A stretch of 34,839 nucleotides of DNA, taken from CAYXFZ01 sp964464385 (GTDB lineage: Bacteria; Planctomycetota; UBA1135). Both the position numbers and the translations under genes were made by a program. The notes below the pieces were generated by a model. It was given only the letters and a program-made list of their open reading frames with translations. It was not told the DNA's origin and ran no database searches. Positions within the stretch are counted from its first letter, which is position 1; the number at the start of each line of letters is the position of its first letter. This document shows, piece by piece, positions 30,494 to 34,839 of this stretch. Where the stretch lies: contig CAYXFZ010000011.1 of the NCBI GenBank assembly GCA_964464385.1, positions 1-34,839 on the forward strand, in the 5' to 3' direction.

Positions 30494-31093
30494 TTAACCA
30501 CTGCGGATCAAGGACAAGAATTCGGCTCGCGTGCGGGAGTCTTCGCGAAAGTTTCCCAGCATGCAGGAGGTGGTAGCCATGCTGGCTTGTTTTTCCACCC
30601 CTCGCATGCGCATGCAAAAGTGGCTTGCTTCGCACACCACGGCCACCCCCGCCGGGGCAAGGATACTCTCCACAGCTTGGGCGATCTCTCGGGTCATGCG
30701 TTCTTGCACCTGCAAACGTCGCGCATACATATCAATCAAGCGAGGGATTTTAGAGAGACCAATGATGCGTCCCTTGGGAATGTAGGCAACATGAGTCCGG
30801 CCAAAAAATGGCAAGAGATGGTGTTCGCACAAAGAGTAAAACTCCACATCTTTGACCACCACCATCTCACTGGAATCTTCCGCAAAAATCCCATCACCTA
30901 CCACCTCGACAATGGTTTGGCGGTATCCCTCCGTCAAACTCTGGAAACTTGCGGCCACCCGGCTTGGGGTCTTCAACAAGCCTTCTCGGGTAGGATCCTC
31001 GCCCAACAAAGGGAGCAAATCGGCAATCAGGGGAGCGATCCGGACCTCGGCCTTGGTTTCGCTGGTGTTCGGTGGGGAGGTTTTTGAAGCCAT
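30494..31093 (-). CDS. folE: GTP cyclohydrolase I
   Basis: I use the ATG at 31093 (M-A-S-K-T-S-P-P-N-T), five bases after the preceding PTPS-like stop; the longer open frame is that gene out of frame. The 199-residue product has the family core: L-L-K-T-P-S-R-V-A, C-E-H-H-L-L-P-F-F-G (89-98), G-L-S-K-I-P-R-L-I-D-M-Y-A-R-R-L-Q-V-Q-E-R-M-T, and H-F-C-M-R-M-R-G-V. Zinc ligands are C89, H92 and C160, so this is the zinc-dependent FolE, not FolE2. It makes dihydroneopterin triphosphate from GTP, the entry to folate, queuosine or tetrahydrobiopterin. The pairing with a PTPS-like gene makes queuosine or biopterin the likely branch. Confidence 0.95.
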   Translation of the reverse strand: MASKTSPPNTSETKAEVRIAPLIADLLPLLGEDPTREGLLKTPSRVAASFQSLTEGYRQTIVEVVGDGIFAEDSSEMVVVKDVEFYSLCEHHLLPFFGRTHVAYIPKGRIIGLSKIPRLIDMYARRLQVQERMTREIAQAVESILAPAGVAVVCEASHFCMRMRGVEKQASMATTSCMLGNFREDSRTRAEFLSLIRSG

Positions 31094-31098
31094 GGTGT

Positions 31099-31524
31099 TC
31101 AAGAAGAGGGATCGCCTCGAAAGACAACTTGGTGATTGCGACTCTCGCGCAAACGAATTTCCCGGAGTTCGGCGGGGTCGGGGAGGGCGCTGGCTAGCCG
31201 TGGCCAGAGGGCGGCGGCTAGATTCTCGGTGGTCGGCAGGATTCCGGCCAAAAAGTCCACCTCCAAATTGAGGTTCTTGTGATCCAGGGGTTGCACCGCG
31301 ACTTCTTGAACGATGCGCTCCAAGGCCATCAAATCCATGACCATGCCCGTTTCCTGATCCACAGGGCCTTGGATCTCTACCTCCAAGAGCCAGTTGTGGC
31401 CATGAAAATTCGGGCTGGCACAGGGACCAAAGGTGGCCTGATTCCAAGCATCGTCCCGATCCTCGCGGTAAAGGCGGAAGGCGGCACAAAATTCGGCGCG
31501 GCAGACGAGAGATGCAAAGGGCAT
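31099..31524 (-). CDS. 6-pyruvoyl/6-carboxy-tetrahydropterin synthase-like protein with altered zinc site
   Basis: The 141-residue protein aligns with PTPS/QueD and especially with the eukaryotic-type PTPS pattern. It has F-G-P-C-A-S-P-N-F-H-G-H-N-W (C35 catalytic, H41 and H43 zinc), V-D-Q-E-T-G-M-V-M-D-L, P-L-D-H-K-N-L-N (D81-H82 of the catalytic set), P-T-T-E-N-L-A, and R-E-S-R-N. The first zinc ligand, His in the usual S-A-S-H-R-L or E-A-A-H-R-L, is Phe16 here (F-C-A-A-F-R-L). The ordinary reaction converts dihydroneopterin triphosphate, made by the neighbouring FolE, to 6-pyruvoyl- or 6-carboxy-tetrahydropterin. Loss of one zinc ligand leaves activity open. It is upstream of folE by five bases and divergent from the transketolase genes. 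Confidence 0.82.
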   Translation of the reverse strand: MPFASLVCRAEFCAAFRLYREDRDDAWNQATFGPCASPNFHGHNWLLEVEIQGPVDQETGMVMDLMALERIVQEVAVQPLDHKNLNLEVDFLAGILPTTENLAAALWPRLASALPDPAELREIRLRESRNHQVVFRGDPSS

Positions 31525-31569
31525 GAGGGCGTGGGAAGTGGTGGTTCCGGGCGAATCTTACTCGAATCC

Positions 31570-31588
31570 GGAGGAAGGAGTTTCCTCC
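31570..31588. other. Inverted repeat in the PTPS/transketolase intergenic region
   Basis: GGAGGAA (31570-31576) and TTCCTCC (31582-31588) can pair around a 5-base loop. It lies between the divergent starts at 31524 and 31660. It could be an operator or a hairpin in either leader; nothing further can be said. Confidence 0.35.
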
Positions 31589-31604
31589 CTTCCCCTCGGC
31601 GGGC

Positions 31605-31610
31605 TAGCAT
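31605..31610 (+). promoter_or_regulatory. Candidate -10 box of the transketolase operon
   Basis: TAGCAT in the context GGGCTAGCAT lies 49 bases before the ATG at 31660. The leader between them is pyrimidine-rich and lacks a Shine-Dalgarno sequence. Confidence 0.35.
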
Positions 31611-31659
31611 CGGATCGCTCAGCTCGGGTCCCCCCCTCTGACCTCCCCCTCCAACCCTC

Positions 31660-32568
31660 ATGCCCACGTTGACCGCAATTCCCCAAGAAGCGACCCGGGC
31701 GGCATATGGACGTGCGCTGGAACGCCTCGGCCATGCTCGCCCCGATCTCGTTGTCCTCGACGCTGATCTTTCCGGTTCCACAAAAACCGCAGAAGCCAAC
31801 ATGATTGGGCATGCTGCCGGTTTGGCGCTGTCCGGGAAAATGGTCTTCGTTTCTTCTTTCGCCATGTTTGCGGCAGGCAAGGCCTGGGAACAAATCCGGC
31901 AATGTGTTTGTGTTCCCCGCCTCAATGTCAAAATTGCCGCCAGCCATGCCGGCATTACGGTCGGCGAAGACGGCATGAGCCATCAGATGTTGGAAGACAT
32001 CGCTCTCATGCGCGTCCTCCCGCATATGCGCATCGCCGTTCCTTCCTGTGGCAACCAAACCGAAAATGCTGTGGAGGCGGTAGCTGATTGGGACGGTCCG
32101 GCTTACTTGCGCCTGTCCCGTGCCGCCACGCCCTTGCGGGAAGGAGCCGAGTTTGCTTGGGGCAAGGCCCAGGAACTACGCCAAGGATCGGATCTCGCAC
32201 TACTCGCATGCGGAGTCGTGGTGCACCAAACCATGCTGGCCGCAGAAATGCTGGCCGCGGAAGGAGTGGACTGTACGGTTCTGGATTGCGCTTCCATCAA
32301 ACCTCTGGATGAAGCCACCGTTTGCGAGGTCGCTCGACGCTGCGGCGCTGTTCTCACCATCGAAGAACATCAGATCATTGGTGGACTCGGCGAGGCCGTT
32401 TGCTCCACCCTGGCTCGCCACCGCGTTCCCGTTCCGGTTCACCTCCACGGCATGCAAGGGGAATTCGGTCAGACAGGCACAGCTGAGGACCTTCTCGCAC
32501 ATTACCACTTGGACGGAGAGGGCATTGCCGAAATCGTCCGGCAATTCCTTCAGGAGACCCAAGCATGA
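31660..32568 (+). CDS. Transketolase, C-terminal subunit (pyrimidine-binding and C-terminal domains)
   Basis: The 302-residue protein corresponds to the Pyr and C-terminal domains of a split transketolase. It has D-A-D-L-S-G-S-T-K-T, A-E-A-N-M-I-G-H-A-A-G-L-A-L-S-G-K, F-V-S-S-F-A-M-F-A-A-G-K-A-W-E-Q-I-R, H-A-G-I-T-V-G-E-D-G-M-S-H-Q, and the C-terminal I-E-E-H-Q-I-I-G-G-L-G-E-A-V. In other split transketolases about 16 residues stand between S-T-K-T and A-E-A-N-M, ending in the F-N-M-G-I strand that leads to the thiamine-activating Glu. Here they are missing, although E45 itself remains. With its partner it would move two-carbon units in the pentose phosphate pathway. Stop and next start overlap (ATGA). 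In most genomes this subunit is encoded second, not first. Confidence 0.88.
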   Translation: MPTLTAIPQEATRAAYGRALERLGHARPDLVVLDADLSGSTKTAEANMIGHAAGLALSGKMVFVSSFAMFAAGKAWEQIRQCVCVPRLNVKIAASHAGITVGEDGMSHQMLEDIALMRVLPHMRIAVPSCGNQTENAVEAVADWDGPAYLRLSRAATPLREGAEFAWGKAQELRQGSDLALLACGVVVHQTMLAAEMLAAEGVDCTVLDCASIKPLDEATVCEVARRCGAVLTIEEHQIIGGLGEAVCSTLARHRVPVPVHLHGMQGEFGQTGTAEDLLAHYHLDGEGIAEIVRQFLQETQA

Positions 32569-33437
32569 CTCAAGCCCTCGTCATTCCCCCGGCCCTCGAT
32601 GCGCCGGATCGTCCGGCCCTGGATTTCTTGAAGCAGACTGCAAACACCATGCGCCAAGATGTGATCCGAATGGTCCATGCCGCCGGCTGCGGCCACCCAG
32701 GCGGTCCCCTGGGATTGGCTGATATTTTCGCCTCCCTTTATTGGGCAGAATTGAAAGTGGATCCGGAACAGCCCAATTCCTCCGACCGAGACCGATTGGT
32801 TCTTTCGAACGGTCACTGTTGCGCCATTCTTTACTCGGCCTTGGCCCGTCGTGGCTTTTTCCCCGTGGAAGAGTTGGCCAGTTTCCGTAAATTTGGTTCG
32901 CGACTACAGGGCCACCCACACCAAGGGGGTCTTCCCGGAGTGGACATGAGCACCGGTTCCTTGGGGAACGGCGTTTCTGCCGCCGCTGGCATGGCCCTTG
33001 CCCATGTCCTGGACGGTCGCTCCAATCGGGTTTACTGCATCACTTCCGACGGCGAAAACGAAGAGGGCCAAGTTTGGGAAATGGCTACAAGTGCCGTGCA
33101 CTATGGTCTTTCAAACCTCACCCTTATCCTGGATTGGAATGGCATTCAGATCGACGGTTCCACCCAAGACATCATGGATGTCGGCGACCTCGCCGCCAAG
33201 TGGGCCGCCTTCGGTTGGCATGTGCAAACCGTTCCCGGCCACGATATTCCCGCAATCTTGGCCGCCCTGGACGCAGCCCGAGCGGAAACAGAACGGCCCT
33301 CCATCCTGGCCTGCAGGACAACCATCGGCAAAGGGGTCTCTTTCATGGAAAACACTTCCGACTTTCATGGCAAGGCTCCCAACGACGAAGAGGCCGAACA
33401 AGCCCTAGCTGAAATTTCGGCAGCTTTGGCCGGTTGA
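32565..33437 (+). CDS. Transketolase, N-terminal subunit (thiamine diphosphate-binding domain)
   Basis: This 290-residue protein is the PP domain of a split transketolase. It has H-A-A-G-C-G-H-P-G-G-P-L-G-L-A-D (substrate and TPP contacts), R-L-V-L-S-N-G-H-C-C-A-I-L-Y, G-H-P-H-Q-G-G-L-P-G-V-D-M-S-T-G-S-L-G-N-G, the TPP/Mg motif beginning S-D-G-E-N-E-E-G-Q-V-W-E and ending D-W-N-G-I-Q, and T-I-G-K-G-V-S-F-M-E. The TPP motif normally starts G-D-G; here the first Gly is Ser. The ATG overlaps the stop of the C-terminal subunit gene, giving a fixed co-translated pair that together has normal transketolase domains but in reversed gene order. Confidence 0.9.
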   Translation: MTQALVIPPALDAPDRPALDFLKQTANTMRQDVIRMVHAAGCGHPGGPLGLADIFASLYWAELKVDPEQPNSSDRDRLVLSNGHCCAILYSALARRGFFPVEELASFRKFGSRLQGHPHQGGLPGVDMSTGSLGNGVSAAAGMALAHVLDGRSNRVYCITSDGENEEGQVWEMATSAVHYGLSNLTLILDWNGIQIDGSTQDIMDVGDLAAKWAAFGWHVQTVPGHDIPAILAALDAARAETERPSILACRTTIGKGVSFMENTSDFHGKAPNDEEAEQALAEISAALAG

Positions 33438-33459
33438 ATCAGGCCGATCGCGAGGATCC

Positions 33460-33465
33460 TAGAAT
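33460..33465 (+). promoter_or_regulatory. Candidate -10 box of the S41 protease gene
   Basis: TAGAAT is followed by exactly six bases and the ATG at 33472. TTGAAT at 33434-33439 could be a -35 but the 20-base spacing is long. Confidence 0.5.
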
Positions 33466-33471
33466 TCGGCG

Positions 33472-34770
33472 ATGAAACATCGCTCGGTCCTGCATCCAGG
33501 TGGGATCCTGCTCGGAGCAGGGCTGGCCGCCGCCGGACTGGCCCTGGCTGAACTGATCGTCGGCCCACTGCTGGCGGGGATGATCGCGCCAGCCGAAGAA
33601 AAGATGCTAGCCATGGTGCATCGAAACTTGTTGGATTCCTATGTGGAGGAACCCGACGCGGCGGGCCTCATGCGCGACGGCGTGCGTGGCATGGTCGATG
33701 GACTCGAAGATCCCTACACCTTTTTCGTCGGACCCGACGCCATGACTTCGCTGGACGAGGAGTCCAGTGGCAAACTAATCGGCATTGGAATCGTGCTGGA
33801 CACGGTAGCGGGGATCATTCGCTATCCCGAACCGGGAGGGCCGGCAGAAGCGGCGGGTCTCTTGCCGGGGGATCGCATCCTGGAGATTGACGGGGAATCC
33901 GTGACCGACCTGCCTCTCCCTGAATTGGTTGCCCGCATCAAGGGTCCCAAAGATATCCAAGTCGCCCTGCTCGTGCAGCACTTGGACGGCAAACTCCTGG
34001 AGGTCATGATCCAAAGGCGGCCGGTCATGTTTGGCACCGTTGGCCGGGTAGAAATGTTGGATGCCGAGGCCGGCATCGGGCGCATTCACATTCGTTCCTT
34101 TGCCCGATCCACGCCACGCGAACTGGACCGCGCCCTGGACCGCCTGCGTGATTTGGATTTGCGGGCCTTGATCCTGGATTTACGCTGGAATACGGGTGGC
34201 CTATTGGATTCGGCAGTGGATACTGCTGCCCGTTTTTTGAACGGGGGCCCCGTTTGCCTTTTGCAAGTTCGAGATGCCCCGGATCGCCTGCGGAGTGCCG
34301 ACCCCGAACAGAGTCGATTTCCCAACCTTCCCTTGGTCGTCCTCATCAACCGACTCTCCGCCTCGGGAAGCGAGGTTTTGGCAGGAGCTCTGCGAGATCG
34401 TGGCGCCGCCATCCTTGCGGGAGAACCCACCTTCGGTAAAGGCGTGTATCAACAGGTCCATCGCTATCGTTCAGGACAGTTTGCCCTCAAGTTCACGGCT
34501 GGCTACTACCTCACCCCCGCAGGCCACATTCTGGAAGGACACTTACACCCCTCTCGGGCCGGCGGCTTGGACCCTGATCTCAGTCTACCCCCCAAGGTTG
34601 CCAACGACTCCGAGGTTCGCCGTTGGCTGGCCTGGAATGACCCGCCCTTGATGTATCGCCAGCAGGTGTTTCAGCTGTTTCCTCGGTTGGCCGAAATGAA
34701 ATCCCCTCCCGACGAGGTACTCGACACATCCCTGCAACACCTGCGGGTCGTCCTGCAAACGAGCGGGTGA
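33472..34770 (+). CDS. ctpA: S41 family C-terminal processing peptidase
   Basis: The 432-residue protein has an N-terminal membrane anchor or uncleaved signal (about 9-38), the S41 helical segment with M-V-D-G-L-E-D-P-Y-T-F-F, a PDZ domain (about 100-185, with G-I-G-I-V-L and P-A-E-A-A-G-L-L-P-G-D-R-I-L-E-I-D-G), and the protease core. S298 in L-S-A-S-G-S-E and K323 in T-F-G-K-G form the Ser/Lys dyad with the family's 25-residue spacing. L-D-L-R-W-N-T-G-G-L-L is the usual substrate-groove strand. Such periplasmic proteases trim C-termini of exported proteins or control peptidoglycan hydrolases. The start lies six bases after a TAGAAT box, and the stop overlaps the tsaD start. Confidence 0.92.
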   Translation: MKHRSVLHPGGILLGAGLAAAGLALAELIVGPLLAGMIAPAEEKMLAMVHRNLLDSYVEEPDAAGLMRDGVRGMVDGLEDPYTFFVGPDAMTSLDEESSGKLIGIGIVLDTVAGIIRYPEPGGPAEAAGLLPGDRILEIDGESVTDLPLPELVARIKGPKDIQVALLVQHLDGKLLEVMIQRRPVMFGTVGRVEMLDAEAGIGRIHIRSFARSTPRELDRALDRLRDLDLRALILDLRWNTGGLLDSAVDTAARFLNGGPVCLLQVRDAPDRLRSADPEQSRFPNLPLVVLINRLSASGSEVLAGALRDRGAAILAGEPTFGKGVYQQVHRYRSGQFALKFTAGYYLTPAGHILEGHLHPSRAGGLDPDLSLPPKVANDSEVRRWLAWNDPPLMYRQQVFQLFPRLAEMKSPPDEVLDTSLQHLRVVLQTSG

Positions 34771-34839
34771 GTCCGAGAACCATCCTGGGCATCGAGTCCT
34801 CTTGCGACGAAACGGCCGCCGCCGTGGTTCGTGACGGAC
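34767..34839 (+). CDS. tsaD: tRNA N6-threonylcarbamoyladenosine synthase TsaD (5' end only)
   Basis: A GTG at 34767 overlaps the protease stop (GTGA) and begins (M)-S-P-R-T-I-L-G-I-E-S-S-C-D-E-T-A-A-A-V-V-R-D-G, the highly conserved N-terminus of TsaD/Kae1, up to the window end. TsaD, with TsaB and TsaE, places threonylcarbamoyl on A37 of ANN-decoding tRNAs and is nearly universal. Only 24 codons are visible, but the motif is specific. Confidence 0.93.
   Translation, partial: MSPRTILGIESSCDETAAAVVRDG

Noticed and set aside
1..34839. Defence system, prophage, insertion sequence, CRISPR array or tRNA/rRNA genes
   Set aside because: No transposase, integrase, nuclease-helicase set, regular spaced repeats or tRNA cloverleaf was seen; nearly all DNA is accounted for by housekeeping and exoprotein genes.

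Overview
This window looks like a piece of a draft genome of a moderately high-GC Gram-negative-type bacterium, most probably a planctomycete (Planctomycetota). That placement is an inference. It rests on several large secreted proteins built from FG-GAP, LVIVD or metallopeptidase modules with shared C-terminal beta domains, a DUF1570-type protein, a GYF_2-domain membrane protein, the near absence of Shine-Dalgarno sequences, and pyrimidine-rich or very short leaders. Ten Ns at 22300-22309 mark a scaffold gap. No rRNA, tRNA, CRISPR array, insertion sequence or phage gene was seen.

Layout. 18-7474 (+): three consecutive exoprotein genes, namely an M36/M4-like zinc metallopeptidase and two tandem LVIVD 'choice-of-anchor B' paralogues. 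All three carry the same C-terminal half. 7490-10293 (-): an overlapping operon bolA - CGFS glutaredoxin - HMG-CoA-lyase-like protein - GT4 glycosyltransferase, divergent from a dithiol glutaredoxin (10344-10607, +). 10617-14211: a damaged stretch holding an N-terminal serine-protease-like remnant, intact ychF (-), an FG-GAP gene with a nonsense codon and a frameshift, and frameshifted VOC and SRPBCC genes. 14208-16686 (-): a SAM methyltransferase heads the SRPBCC/VOC set and lies just downstream of an ALDH7-type aldehyde dehydrogenase. 16731-18829 (+): a GT39 glycosyltransferase overlapping exonuclease III. 18833-20245 (-): a sodium:proline-type symporter. 20368-22137 (+): a pseudopilin and a DUF1570 protein with a degenerate metalloprotease motif. 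22168-25552 (-): a GYF_2 protein, then the operon deoA - rsmJ - nadA. 25587-26216 (+): yedK. 26213-28366 (-): two exported proteins. 28461-30443 (+): a second, intact FG-GAP exoprotein. 30494-31524 (-): a PTPS-like gene and folE. 31660-34839 (+): a split transketolase in reversed gene order, an S41 protease, and the first codons of tsaD.

How the genes fit together. Most gene junctions within a strand are ATGA, GTGA or TGATG overlaps, so translational coupling seems to be the main organising rule. Many first genes of transcription units have a TAGRAT-like box only 6-12 bases before the start codon, which suggests leaderless or nearly leaderless mRNAs. Pathway themes are Fe-S/thiol trafficking (BolA, CGFS and CPYC glutaredoxins), nucleoside, NAD and pterin metabolism (deoA, nadA, folE, PTPS), and exported surface proteins.

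I see no defence or mobile system. The most interesting points are catalytic or structural anomalies in otherwise conserved enzymes (HMG-CoA-lyase-like without its cysteine, thymidine phosphorylase His to Leu, PTPS zinc His to Phe, a transketolase subunit apparently lacking about 16 residues, a DUF1570 protein without HExxH), the short-leader promoter pattern, the shuffled C-terminal exoprotein module, and the cluster of five gene lesions between 10.6 and 14.1 kb, which may be local decay or local assembly error.
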